A stretch of DNA of 64,000 nt from JAPWJZ01 sp966211335 (GCA_966211335.1 CBIHNF010000001.1:2139029-2203028); one strand, 5' to 3'; counted from the first letter of the stretch, positions 17,027 through 25,806 are shown. Numbers and translations: made by a program. The notes: a model not told the origin generated them from the sequence alone.

Positions 17027-18277
17027 TTAAGCCGTCGGGCCTGCTTTTTTGCGGGCCGAGGGACCTTTGGGAGCACTGTCGTCGCTCTTGATGGTCTTGG
17101 TCACGGTCTGCACGCCGGGGGTATCGTCGTTGGCGTTTTTGGATGCAGGGGCCGCCTTTTTCTCGGCTTTCGCAGCAGCTTTCGCGGCAGCGGCCTTGTT
17201 TGCCATTTCGGCTTTCTTGGACGGGGTCCAGAATTCTTCGAACTGGGACAGGGCAACGACGAGTTCAGGACGGATGTCCGCGCCTTTGTCGGTGTTGATG
17301 AGGGCGATGATGCCGTTCATGGTTTTCGGCAGCTTGGTGCGTGCAATCGCCGATTCCGCGCGGGTCGAGAATTCCTCGTGGATCGTCTTTTTGCGGTCGC
17401 CGACGATGATGTCGGAGATAACGCCCATGTCTTTCGCGTTCTGTGCGGTCAGCCAGGTGTCGCGCTCGAGGACGATGTCCCAGAACTCGTGCTTCAGGCC
17501 GGTGTGGCGGACGTAGATGTCCGTCAGCTGTTCGCGGAGGCGGGTCGTGAAGTCCGAACCGATACGGATGTCGGTCTGCTGCGTCGAGCGCTCGTTGCCC
17601 GACAGCGGCTGGTGGATCATGTAGTAGGAATCACGGGTCATCTTGCGCTCGTCGCCTGCGACGAGGAGGATGGAACCCATGGAAGCCTGCATGCCCATGC
17701 CGATGGTTTTGATCGGCGCTGCGATGGAGCGCATGGTGTCGTAGATCGCGAGACCTGCGAGAACCGAACCGCCCGGCGAGTTCACGTAAACCGTGATGGG
17801 GTCGTTGGAGGTGTTGTCGCCGCCGACGTTGGAGTTCAGGTAAAGCAGCGACGCGCAGGCAACGGATGCCATGCCGTCGTCAACCTGGCCTTCCAGAAGG
17901 ACGATGCGTTTTTTCATCAGGAGCGAGTAAAGGTCGTAGCCGCGCTCGCGTCCGTTTTCAACTTCGGTCACGGTCGGGACGATGCGGTTCATTTGCGGGC
18001 CTGCGACGCCGGCGGACGCGGTGACGCGGCGCATAGCATCGATGGTTTCGCTGTTCAGCACGTCTTCGAAGTCTTTGCCTTCTTTGCGGGCAGCCTGCAT
18101 CTGTTCAAAGATGCGGCGGCCGTTTTCGCTGATGTATTGGATGCGTGCTGCATCGATCGAGCCGTCTTGCGGACGGACGATCGCGTCTTGCGGACCGCTG
18201 ACAACCGCGCCAGCATTGCCGGCCTCGGAAATGGAAATCGGCGCTTTGACGGTGTCGTTAAATTGTTTACGGGTCAT
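17027..18277 (-). CDS. Extended ClpP-family serine protease, 416 aa
   Basis: The core (about residues 105-300) is ClpP: YDLYSLLMKKRI, VYVNSPGGSVLAGL, Ser199 in MQASMGS, His222 in MIHQPLSG and Asp273 in LERDTWL, so the triad is complete. It is twice the normal length: about 100 extra N-terminal residues and about 110 extra C-terminal residues, the latter Ala/Lys-rich and probably disordered. Known: some bacteria have a second ClpP that forms mixed rings or has its own substrates. Here the extensions could block or redirect the chamber (inference). It lies between tig and clpP with its own terminator. Confidence 0.9.
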   Translation of the reverse strand: MTRKQFNDTVKAPISISEAGNAGAVVSGPQDAIVRPQDGSIDAARIQYISENGRRIFEQMQAARKEGKDFEDVLNSETIDAMRRVTASAGVAGPQMNRIVPTVTEVENGRERGYDLYSLLMKKRIVLLEGQVDDGMASVACASLLYLNSNVGGDNTSNDPITVYVNSPGGSVLAGLAIYDTMRSIAAPIKTIGMGMQASMGSILLVAGDERKMTRDSYYMIHQPLSGNERSTQQTDIRIGSDFTTRLREQLTDIYVRHTGLKHEFWDIVLERDTWLTAQNAKDMGVISDIIVGDRKKTIHEEFSTRAESAIARTKLPKTMNGIIALINTDKGADIRPELVVALSQFEEFWTPSKKAEMANKAAAAKAAAKAEKKAAPASKNANDDTPGVQTVTKTIKSDDSAPKGPSARKKAGPTA

Positions 18278-18415
18278 CTGGTATTGCCTTTCCTTGCTAT
18301 AAGTCTTTTTGTTGGCCTCTAGTACGTCCGGGTTTTTTGTTAAAGCTTCCCGGCTTCATTTGTATCTTTATTATCTGATTCGGCGATTGAAAGATATTTT
18401 CTTCCGCAGCCGAAC

Positions 18416-19804
18416 TTACTTTTTCTTGGCCTTGGAGGACTTCGCCGATTTGGGCGGTTCCTGCTCAGAAGCCTTGGTGAGTTCTTCAATTGGTACTTGA
18501 CGACTTTGAATTGTAGACCTTTCCAGAATAAAGTCAACGACTTTATCTTCGTAAATCGGGGCCTTCACAGCTTCCAGCGCTTGCGGATTTTGCTGATAGT
18601 ATTCAAAGACTTGCTTTTCCTTACCCGGATAGCGGCGGGCTTCGTTAATAACAGCCTGCTGCAGTTCCTGGTTCGTCACTTCGACTTTGTTGATTCTGCC
18701 GATTTCCGCCAGCACGAGGCCCAGTTTCACGCGGCGCTCCGCGATGCCCTGGTATTCGGCTTTCTCTTCGTCGGTGCCTTCTGCTTCGTGGTTGCAGTCG
18801 GGGCCGTGGACGTGACCGGGTTCGTCATGATTGTGTTCATGCTGGCCTTTGACCTGCTGCCAGATGCCCTGGAACTCGGCTTCGACCATGCCGGCCGGCA
18901 CGGCGAAGTCATGCGCTTCGTCGAGCGTGTCGAGCAGCGCGCGCTTCAGGTTCATGCGTGCAACCTGGTCGTAATCATTCTGGATCTGCTTTTCGATGAC
19001 CTCTTCGATCTTGCTGAGGTCTTCAAAGCCGAGCTTCTTGGCGAATTCCTCGTCAATGACGGGAACGGTGGGCTGGCGCAGTTCTTTCACGTCGACTTCA
19101 AACTTCGCCTTCACGCCCTGCAGCTCTTTGTGGCCGTAGTCTGCGGGGAAGGTCACGTTGACCGTTTTGTGGTCGCCGACTTTGGCGCCGACAAGCTGGT
19201 CTTCAAAAGTGTCGATGAAGGATTTGGAGCCAAGCTCCAGCGAGAAGTCGTTGCCCTTCATGCCGGGGAACGGCGCGCCGTTGACGGTGCCATCGAAGTC
19301 GATGATGACGATATCGCCGGTTTTCGCGGGGCGGTTCTCTTCAACCTTCTCGGAAGCCTTGTTGGCTTTCGCGATACGCTCGAGGGCGTCGGTGACTTCT
19401 TTCTTCTCGGGCGTTGCGGTCAGCTTTTCCAGCTTGATGGTGGAAAGATCCATCAGCTTGATTTCCGGCAGCAGCTCGATCGCCATGGTGTATTCGAGGC
19501 CTTTGGCTTCGTCGAAGGTCTTCACTTCGATCTTCGGGCGCATGGCGGGGCGCAGGGAATTTTCGTTGATGGCTTTGAGGGTCGAGTCATTGACGGCGCT
19601 TTCCAGCACTTCGCCCATGACCGACTTGCCGTATTTGGATTTCAGCAGGTTCAGCGGAATCTTGCCCGGACGGAAACCCGGCATCTTCACGGTCTTGCCC
19701 AGCTCTTCGAGGCGCTCATTGATTTTCGCATCGATCTCCTCAGCCGACAGGGTGACGGTGAATTCGCGTTTCAGGTCTTCTTGTTTGGTCTGGGTGATCT
19801 GCAT
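18416..19804 (-). CDS. tig: Trigger factor with His-rich insert
   Basis: 462 residues from the ATG at 19804 (an upstream TTG adds two codons). The ribosome-binding N domain has the signature GFRPGKIP at residues 43-50; a PPIase domain follows (GDIVIIDFDGTVNGAPFPG) and then the C-terminal chaperone arms. Between residues 322 and 339 is HEHNHDEPGHVHGPDCNH, six histidines and one cysteine in 18 residues, followed by an acidic stretch. This is not usual in the family and suggests Ni, Zn or Cu binding (inference). Tig folds nascent chains at the ribosome exit. It lies 51 bases downstream of tRNA-Leu. Confidence 0.95.
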   Translation of the reverse strand: MQITQTKQEDLKREFTVTLSAEEIDAKINERLEELGKTVKMPGFRPGKIPLNLLKSKYGKSVMGEVLESAVNDSTLKAINENSLRPAMRPKIEVKTFDEAKGLEYTMAIELLPEIKLMDLSTIKLEKLTATPEKKEVTDALERIAKANKASEKVEENRPAKTGDIVIIDFDGTVNGAPFPGMKGNDFSLELGSKSFIDTFEDQLVGAKVGDHKTVNVTFPADYGHKELQGVKAKFEVDVKELRQPTVPVIDEEFAKKLGFEDLSKIEEVIEKQIQNDYDQVARMNLKRALLDTLDEAHDFAVPAGMVEAEFQGIWQQVKGQHEHNHDEPGHVHGPDCNHEAEGTDEEKAEYQGIAERRVKLGLVLAEIGRINKVEVTNQELQQAVINEARRYPGKEKQVFEYYQQNPQALEAVKAPIYEDKVVDFILERSTIQSRQVPIEELTKASEQEPPKSAKSSKAKKK

Positions 19805-19855
19805 CGTCAAAACTTTCCAATTTTTCTCTATTTTAAATCCGGTCTTTTAGACTTT

Positions 19856-19940
<85 letters not shown>

Positions 19941-19961
19941 CGAAGTCTTAAAAGCCCTCCA

Positions 19962-19990
19962 TAAATAGGAAAAATGAACGGCCGAAGCAA
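19962..19990 (-). promoter_or_regulatory. Probable promoter of tRNA-Leu (and tig)
   Basis: Minus strand: -35 TTGCTT (19985-19990), 17-base spacer, -10 TATTTA (19962-19967), about 21 bases before the tRNA 5' end. The boxes are imperfect. Confidence 0.4.
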
Positions 19991-20028
19991 GTCATATTCA
20001 CCCTAATTTAAGGGGCAAAACTATGCAA

Positions 20029-20057
20029 TTGACAGAATAACGGCATAACAGCATTAT
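20029..20057 (+). promoter_or_regulatory. Promoter of the 77-aa gene
   Basis: Consensus -35 TTGACA (20029-20034), 17-base spacer, -10 CATTAT (20052-20057), 29 bases before the ATG at 20087. Confidence 0.6.
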
Positions 20058-20086
20058 GGCACTCCGTTTTACCCTTGGAGCCGAAC

Positions 20087-20320
20087 ATGTCCCTCTCACT
20101 CGCCGAGCTTGAACGCATGAAGAAAACCCTGAACCAGGCTTTTGACATGGCGACCGAGAAAATGGATTACCAGCGCACCCGCAAGCACACCTCGGATATC
20201 GATTCCGGCGTGCCCACCGCGATTGCGCAAACCGCCCTCGCCCTCCTGGAAACCAATCGCCAGATCCGCGAACTGGAAACGGAAGCGAAGGACAGCAAGC
20301 CGAAGCTGCCGCGCCCTTAA
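20087..20320 (+). CDS. Hypothetical helical protein, 77 aa
   Basis: ATG at 20087 with GGAG six bases upstream; the longer frame starts at a TTG that overlaps this site. The protein is charged, helical and without a signal peptide, ending in a Lys/Pro tail. Family not recognised. A well-placed promoter supports it as a real gene. Confidence 0.6.
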   Translation: MSLSLAELERMKKTLNQAFDMATEKMDYQRTRKHTSDIDSGVPTAIAQTALALLETNRQIRELETEAKDSKPKLPRP

Positions 20321-20394
20321 ATATTTTTGCCGGAAATATTTACACTGAAAATTATTGCACTATGCGCCTGGCAGGGCGTATCACTCAAACCATG

Positions 20395-20781
20395 ACGAGC
20401 CGCCGTTCCATTTTCAGGCATTTCCTTTTCACGCTGCTGCTGCTGGCGATTGTGGCGCGCAGCGCGATTCCGGCAGGCTATATGCCGGGCGAAGCCAAGG
20501 CCAATGGCGGCATGACGGTTATCGTCTGCGACGGTAATATGAAGGACGGGCATCACCACCCGCCCCCCGCTCATGGCAAAGACAATAGTTCAACGCCGCA
20601 GCATGTGCCTTGCGTCTTCTCCGCTGCATTCAATCTAGCTTCCGATACCTCTGTTCCGCCGCTGCCGCTGCCGATACTGCTAGCAGCCTATGTGCCGGAT
20701 GCCCTTGCAGCGCCCTTCCACCACCAGCTGCTGACGCACCAATACTTCGCGCAGGGCCCACCCGTTCTTTTGCAAAGCTAA
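20395..20781 (+). CDS. DUF2946-like exported His-rich protein, 128 aa
   Basis: Start chosen at the ATG before RRSIFRHFLFTLLLLAIVARS, a membrane/signal segment; an ATG at 20362 is possible. Features typical of DUF2946: hydrophobic N-terminus running into IPAGYMPG, VIVCDGNM, then a His/Pro-rich loop (GHHHPPPAHG) and a conserved HVPCVFS. Known: DUF2946 genes commonly sit beside TonB-type or copper-related envelope genes, but function is unproven. Histidines and cysteines suggest metal contact. First of three plus-strand genes. Confidence 0.65.
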   Translation, partial: TSRRSIFRHFLFTLLLLAIVARSAIPAGYMPGEAKANGGMTVIVCDGNMKDGHHHPPPAHGKDNSSTPQHVPCVFSAAFNLASDTSVPPLPLPILLAAYVPDALAAPFHHQLLTHQYFAQGPPVLLQS

Positions 20782-20817
20782 CCCTTCTTTTTCCCCGACT
20801 TTGCGAAAGGACTTATC

Positions 20818-21777
20818 ATGTCTCTCTATAAATTCGCCCTGCCCGGCGTTGCCGTGGCGGGCTTCCTGCTCGCATTCTCCACCCCTGCCCTTGCCTGCTC
20901 GGCCTGCGGCTGCACCTTAAGCCCCGACTGGGTGACGGAGAATTATACGACCAAGCCCGGCTTCAAGCTGGATATGCGCTACGACTTCATCGACCAGAAC
21001 CAGCTGCGGCGGGATAGCGGCTCTGTCTCAAATGTGCCGATCCCCAATGCCGATGAAGTGCAGCGCGTGACCCGCACGCATTTCCTCAACCTCGGGCTCG
21101 ACTACAGCCCCAACCGCGACTGGGGCTTTCGCCTAGATGTTCCGCTGCTCGACCGCTACCACACAACGATCGCGCCGGGTGACATTGCTGAATCTGCTTC
21201 CGATACGACAACACTCGGCGATATCCGCGTCACTGCCCGCTATCAGGGCTTTCTGGAAGATAAAAGCACCGGCGTTGAATTCGGGCTGAAGCTGCCGACA
21301 GGCCGTTTCCACCAGAACTTTGAATCCGGCCCCGAAGCCGGCAACCCCGTCGACCGCGGGCTCCAGGCCGGCACCGGCACGACGGACCTGCTGCTTGGCG
21401 TCTATAACATCGGCCGCATCGGTGCCAACTTCGCGCGCTTCGAACAGCTGACGTTCAAAACGCCCTTCGCTGCGCGTGAGGATTTCAAACCCTCGACCGC
21501 CGTGAATGCCAATGTCGGGGTCAGCTACCTCGGAATCCCCAAATGGACCCCGCAGTTCCAGCTGAACGCCAAGGTGGAGGGCCGCGAGTCCGGTGCCAAT
21601 GCCGACCGTGCCAACAGCGGCAGCCGCGTCATCTACGCCAGCCCCGGCCTCACCTACCAGCTGGCGAAGGATGTGCAGACCTACAGCTACCTTCAGGTTC
21701 CGCTCTATCAGGACTACAACGGCCTGCAGCTGGCGCCGCGCTATACAGTGTCGCTGGGTTTGCGCTACTCTTTCTAA
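20818..21777 (+). CDS. Outer-membrane beta-barrel-like protein, 319 aa
   Basis: AAAGGA precedes the ATG. A signal peptide (cleavage near ALA) is followed directly by CSACGCTLSPDW, a three-cysteine motif that could bind metal or be lipidated or disulfide-linked. The remainder alternates polar and hydrophobic residues in beta strands (FKLDMRYDFIDQ, WGFRLDVPLLDRY, VEFGLKLPTGRF) and ends in a terminal aromatic, RYTVSLGLRYSF, as outer-membrane barrels do. It is probably a porin-like or transport barrel linked to the metal-related neighbours; substrate unknown. Confidence 0.7.
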   Translation: MSLYKFALPGVAVAGFLLAFSTPALACSACGCTLSPDWVTENYTTKPGFKLDMRYDFIDQNQLRRDSGSVSNVPIPNADEVQRVTRTHFLNLGLDYSPNRDWGFRLDVPLLDRYHTTIAPGDIAESASDTTTLGDIRVTARYQGFLEDKSTGVEFGLKLPTGRFHQNFESGPEAGNPVDRGLQAGTGTTDLLLGVYNIGRIGANFARFEQLTFKTPFAAREDFKPSTAVNANVGVSYLGIPKWTPQFQLNAKVEGRESGANADRANSGSRVIYASPGLTYQLAKDVQTYSYLQVPLYQDYNGLQLAPRYTVSLGLRYSF

Positions 21778-21803
21778 AGAACAGAACAACAGGAGAAACG
21801 AAG

Positions 21804-22007
21804 ATGAAAATGACCGACATCACCCCCGCCGAATTCGTCTGCAGTACCTGCGCCCAGTGCCCCGCCGTGCTGGAAACCGATGCTGGCACCTATGTCATCA
21901 TCGGCAAGAAGCTTTCTGCGTCAGCCTTCGCTGCCGTCGAAGGCCGCGTCGGTGCGGATGAATACGTCATCGAAGTGCCAAAGGGCATGATCGACGGCCT
22001 GAAGTAA
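21804..22007 (+). CDS. Small CxxCxxC protein, 67 aa
   Basis: AGGAG at 21791 precedes the ATG at 21804; the longer open frame upstream overlaps the barrel gene and is not real. Near the N-terminus is FVCSTCAQCPAVLE, a CxxCxxC motif that could bind a metal ion. It ends in a compact segment with VIIGKKL and VIEVPKGMI. No signal peptide, so cytoplasmic. It is the last gene of the three-gene group and may be a metal chaperone or sensor (inference). Confidence 0.7.
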   Translation: MKMTDITPAEFVCSTCAQCPAVLETDAGTYVIIGKKLSASAFAAVEGRVGADEYVIEVPKGMIDGLK

Positions 22008-22019
22008 ACAGCACGCGAA

Positions 22020-22058
22020 AAAAAATCCCCGGTGGCTGAAAACCACCGGGGATTTTTT
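22020..22058. terminator. Bidirectional terminator between convergent genes
   Basis: A 12-base stem, AATCCCCGGTGG (22024-22035) with CCACCGGGGATT (22043-22054), with an A-run before and a T-run after. It serves the plus-strand metal group and the minus-strand glycine-zipper gene. Confidence 0.85.
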
Positions 22059-22075
22059 ATGCGGGCAGTGACGCG

Positions 22076-22621
22076 TTATTGACGCGCGTCCATACCAGAA
22101 TTGAACTTGCTGGCGTTGAGGTAGGCATCTTCAACTGCCGGGCGGGCATCATCCCACTCGAGTTCGGAATCACCGCGGGAGATGTTCCAGTTGTTCTCGA
22201 TGCTGGGTGCCAGCGACTGGAAGTCTTTGCCTTTATTCAGGCGGGCAGCTTCAAGGCCGGAGCGGTATGCAGGCTCGTAGGTCGAAAAGTCTTCGCCCTT
22301 CTTGACGTAAGGACGGCTTTGATAGTTTTCTTCCCACCAGACCAGCTGGGTCGGGTTGATTTCTTCGCCAACAGCTTTGCCGATGTCGCCGCCAATAACA
22401 GCGCCAACAACTGCGCCGATCAGCGCACCGGCAGGACCTGCCGCCGAACCCATCGCCGCGCCGGCACCAATTGCAGCGGAAGCTGCAGCAGCGCCGCCCA
22501 TGGCAGCGCCAACGCCGGTCGAAATGGCATGCATACCGGGTTCACCGGATACGGGGTCGCGGTTGGCTTTTTTCTCGTTTTCTTTAACGATGTCAGCTTG
22601 CGTTTCAATTTTGTTGCTCAT
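22076..22621 (-). CDS. Glycine-zipper protein, 181 aa
   Basis: Residues about 35-85 are an uninterrupted Gly/Ala-rich stretch (GVGAAMGGAAAASAAIG through GALIGAVVGAVIGGDIG), the pattern of glycine-zipper membrane segments. The first 30 residues are charged, with no classical signal peptide; the soluble C-terminal half has WWEENYQSRPY, YEPAYRSGLEAA and acidic helices. This layout recalls stress-related proteins of unknown function with a YxPAYRYG-like segment. Probably membrane-associated. Confidence 0.65.
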   Translation of the reverse strand: MSNKIETQADIVKENEKKANRDPVSGEPGMHAISTGVGAAMGGAAAASAAIGAGAAMGSAAGPAGALIGAVVGAVIGGDIGKAVGEEINPTQLVWWEENYQSRPYVKKGEDFSTYEPAYRSGLEAARLNKGKDFQSLAPSIENNWNISRGDSELEWDDARPAVEDAYLNASKFNSGMDARQ

Positions 22622-22738
22622 GATATGTACCTCTTCATTGTGAATGCGCAGGGTCGCGCAATACTTCGTGTTGTGAAGGGCTAACCATGGGCAGCGGTTA
22701 TGGTTCCGTTGCTTCCAATGCAGTAATGGTTGCCATGA

Positions 22739-24160
22739 TTAATTGACTTTAATAAGATAGTTCTTATTATTCGGCATGAATGCCTCAAGCTCTCTTAACT
22801 TTTGATCTGCATCGGAATGATCCTCGGCGTTCGAGAGAGGATTTTCTAATGTATCTAGTATTTTCGCAGCCAGAGCCTTCTGTCCAGAAGTATCCCTCGG
22901 AGCTTCGCCGAGATAATTGGTATACTTTGGATTAGTGACTTCTTTAAAATGTGAAATAGCAAATGGCAAATTTTCTGGCTTTAAAGACATATCTGCCAAA
23001 CCTTCAACGCCTAATTTTGCGATTTGCAAATCATTATCGAAGACCATCTGGTTTAAATAGGCTATATATTCATCGGAGGATACAATTTTTCCATACCTCT
23101 TCAATCCGGTAATCACATTATATCTTGCATAATCATCTTTAGTACGGAATAGCACAGTAAGTCGCCCTTTAATCGCTTTTTTTACATTTAAATTTAAGTC
23201 CTCATAGGCGAGCGGCATAATTTTTGGATTTTCTCGCTCCGACGCGGTATTCAATCCGGCACTAATAGAACGCGACAAGTCATCATCTGTGCTATTAATT
23301 TTCGCGGTTATAAAATCAATAAAACCTCTGTCGATTTTTGAAAGAGCGGAGATCGCTGCAGCTCTAACATTCATATTTTCGTTGTCGGTAAGTTTTCTAA
23401 GCGAATTTATTAACGGCGCGTCAATTGATGAGAAATTTTCTAAAAGAGAAATAGCTTCTATTCGTAGGTCGATATCTACGTCTTCACTCGCAATTTTCAA
23501 AAGAGCGTTTTCTATTTCAAGTGTTACTGATTTTTTTTGTCTTAAAATCTGGAGTACCCGTTTTCGCATAACAACGTTCCGGTGCTCAAGCCCAGCCATT
23601 AAATTGACTTGATTGTAATTGAATTTTTTTGATATCCAGTTTTCAAATGTCTGAAGAAAGTATTTAGCAATAGAGCGCTTCGAATATTCCTCTAGCATTC
23701 CACATGATCCAACGCTATCAACCGATGGCTCTTTCAAAATCTCCCACAGTTTTAAATCGCTTTCCCAATTTTTTGGCTCTTCGGCCAGCGCAAATTTCAA
23801 TAAAACGTTTTTGACATTGTCCTTGTCGTCGCAGCCAGCAGACGAAGTGAAGATAACGTCTTCAATTAATAGATCTGCCCCGCTGTACATGGGCTGCTGA
23901 TGATCAGATTGTGTCGTTAGGTTGACCCTGCACCATTGCGCACCTGAGGGTATAATTAACGCAATGCTTCCTGTCTCACGAGGAGGAGATCCGTTTTCAA
24001 TATATTTTTCAGGGATGTCAAAAAAAGTATTACCTATTTTAATCGTCACAGGCACCAAGCTGTATTTGGTTTCGGGCTGAATGATATATGAGCATGCAAA
24101 TGCGACTGTGGCCGCAAAAGCTAACAGAAAAAAACTACCGAAAATCAAAATATATTTCAT
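22739..24160 (-). CDS. Exported HEAT-repeat-like protein, 473 aa, AT-rich
   Basis: N-terminal signal/anchor MKYILIFGSFFLLAFAATVAFAC with a cysteine at the likely cleavage point, so possibly a lipoprotein. From about residue 190 to 420 it is made of HEAT-like helical pairs (ALLKIASEDVDIDLRIEAIS, MNVRAAAISALSKIDRG, AKLGVEGLADMS). The first 150 residues are a different, beta-rich domain. The coding sequence is clearly richer in A and T, with more AAT/AAA/ATA codons, than its neighbours, which suggests recent acquisition. HEAT repeats bind proteins; partner unknown. Confidence 0.75.
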   Translation of the reverse strand: MKYILIFGSFFLLAFAATVAFACSYIIQPETKYSLVPVTIKIGNTFFDIPEKYIENGSPPRETGSIALIIPSGAQWCRVNLTTQSDHQQPMYSGADLLIEDVIFTSSAGCDDKDNVKNVLLKFALAEEPKNWESDLKLWEILKEPSVDSVGSCGMLEEYSKRSIAKYFLQTFENWISKKFNYNQVNLMAGLEHRNVVMRKRVLQILRQKKSVTLEIENALLKIASEDVDIDLRIEAISLLENFSSIDAPLINSLRKLTDNENMNVRAAAISALSKIDRGFIDFITAKINSTDDDLSRSISAGLNTASERENPKIMPLAYEDLNLNVKKAIKGRLTVLFRTKDDYARYNVITGLKRYGKIVSSDEYIAYLNQMVFDNDLQIAKLGVEGLADMSLKPENLPFAISHFKEVTNPKYTNYLGEAPRDTSGQKALAAKILDTLENPLSNAEDHSDADQKLRELEAFMPNNKNYLIKVN

Positions 24161-24299
24161 ATGAATTTATAAGCCAGGCGTTTTTTTTAATATACCACGA
24201 TATATCCCAAAAAACGCAGGCTGCTAATTCTATTAAATTGCCGCCGTTCCATAACATCCAATAAAAGCAAAAGTCATGCCTAAAATGATAGCTTTGAAA

Positions 24300-24893
24300 C
24301 TACTTCTTCTCCTCGCCCCAAATTTCCTTCGTGCGCGCATCGCGGCCGCAGCCATTGCGGTACATGGAATAATGGAACGAATTTTTGCTGTGGTAATTCT
24401 GGTGATATTCTTCAGCCGGATAGAAAGTGCTGGCGGGCTTCACCAGCGTCTGCACGGGCTGGTTGAATTTCTTTTCGACCTTGGCGAGGGATTCTTCCGC
24501 CGCTTTCTTTTCCTCATCATTGCCGTAGAAAATAGCGGCGTGGTATTGGGAGCCCTTGTCGCAGAACTGGCCGCCGGCATCAAACGGGTCGACGTTCTGC
24601 CAGAAGATGGTCAGAAGCTCCGGGTATGAAACAACGGCGGGGTCATAAGTGACCTCGACCGATTCAAAATGCCCGGTGGTGCCGCTGGAGACTTCTTCAT
24701 ACGTCGGGTTGACGGTATGACCGCCGGTGTAGCCCGAGACGACTTTTGAAATGCCCTTATGGTCCTCGAAGTCGCTTTCCATGCACCAGAAGCAGCCGCC
24801 GGCGAAAATGGCGGTTTTGGTTTCAGCTTTCGCTGCATGCGGCATGGCGATGGCCAGCGTCAGGGCCAGCAGGCAGAAGACGAAGAATTTCAT
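24300..24893 (-). CDS. msrA: Exported peptide methionine sulfoxide reductase A
   Basis: The start at 24893 has AAGGAA upstream and opens a signal peptide (MKFFVFCLLALTLAIAMPHAAKA); the frame extends 30 codons further without support. The catalytic motif GGCFWC (Cys34) and SGYTGG, HFESVEVTYDP and a C-terminal cysteine (NGCGRD) are typical of MsrA. It reduces methionine-S-sulfoxide in proteins, here probably in the periplasm. An exported msrB lies 1.5 kb away on the same strand. Confidence 0.95.
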   Translation of the reverse strand: MKFFVFCLLALTLAIAMPHAAKAETKTAIFAGGCFWCMESDFEDHKGISKVVSGYTGGHTVNPTYEEVSSGTTGHFESVEVTYDPAVVSYPELLTIFWQNVDPFDAGGQFCDKGSQYHAAIFYGNDEEKKAAEESLAKVEKKFNQPVQTLVKPASTFYPAEEYHQNYHSKNSFHYSMYRNGCGRDARTKEIWGEEKK

Positions 24894-24990
24894 GGCGCGT
24901 TCCTTTGAATGTAAACAATGTATCCCATACAGGCTATTCGCCGCACAGGGGTCAATAGTTACATCCGAAGAAGCCGCGCGCAAGAAAGCT

Positions 24991-25242
24991 TCAGCGCGCG
25001 CCGTTTTCCAGCAGGAAAATGCCCTGTTCGATCAGCACGTTTGCCTTCATCGCCCATTCGGTGCCGGCCAGCTTCTGGATACCTTCGATATCGAGCGTGG
25101 CTTTCTTCTGCTTGGGCATTTTTTCGAGGCGGACGACAAGGCCCGTCTTGTGCTGGGCGCTGCTGGAGGTGGCGTTGATAAACCAGTCAGGCGAAGACGG
25201 AGCTTTTGCGATTGCTTTGGCAGCCAGTGCATTTGACGACAT
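24991..25242 (-). CDS. Hypothetical protein, 83 aa
   Basis: ATG at 25242 with AGGAG upstream; the frame extends 25 codons further without support. The protein is mixed and basic (VVRLEKMPKQKKATLDIEG), with no signal peptide and no recognised family. The good ribosome-binding site and codon use like its neighbours argue that it is real. Confidence 0.5.
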   Translation of the reverse strand: MSSNALAAKAIAKAPSSPDWFINATSSSAQHKTGLVVRLEKMPKQKKATLDIEGIQKLAGTEWAMKANVLIEQGIFLLENGAR

Positions 25243-25806
25243 TGTGGTATCTCCTATTTTGGAACACATTGAACAGCAAGGCAGACATGAGACCGCTCTA
25301 CGTGCCGGCGGCAGCATTCTGGTGGTCTTTGGCAGTTATTTTCTGGGGAAGGCCTGTCGGGCGATCAGGCAAGTTCCGGCGGAGATGATGTACGCACAAG
25401 GCGTACCTGGTTCAAGCGTACCTGCTTGCACATCCGCTGCCCGCCAAGACATACGATGCAATGAGCATCGTTGTGGCGAATAGTTCGCAGGTGAATGTGA
25501 AGTCGGCGTTGCATTTGTTCGCTTGAGTTGGCCGGTTAAATACAGCAGTTATCTGCTGGTATCCATCTTCTCATTGCACTGCAGCAGAGCAAGAGAAAAA
25601 CGACAGAAAATTTTAAAATTGAAATAATTCGCTGCTCGCACCCACATCCGCGAAATTATCAAACAACATTTTCGCGCTGCGCGGCAGGTACTGCGAAAAA
25701 GTCACGGGAATCAGTGGTGTTTTGCATGTTTTCGGACCCGGGCTTGTTTTGGTCAAGCCGGAGGATATAATTCCGGCTGCAAACGATCCCCTTTTGGAGC
25801 CCCTTT
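25243..25806. other. Gene-poor interval of about 560 bases
   Basis: No frame with a believable start and codon use. The left part is GC-rich like coding DNA of the region; the right part (about 25580-25680) is AT-rich. I see no tRNA, insertion-sequence ends or strong terminator. It could contain a decayed gene or a small RNA, but nothing is demonstrable. Confidence 0.3.
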
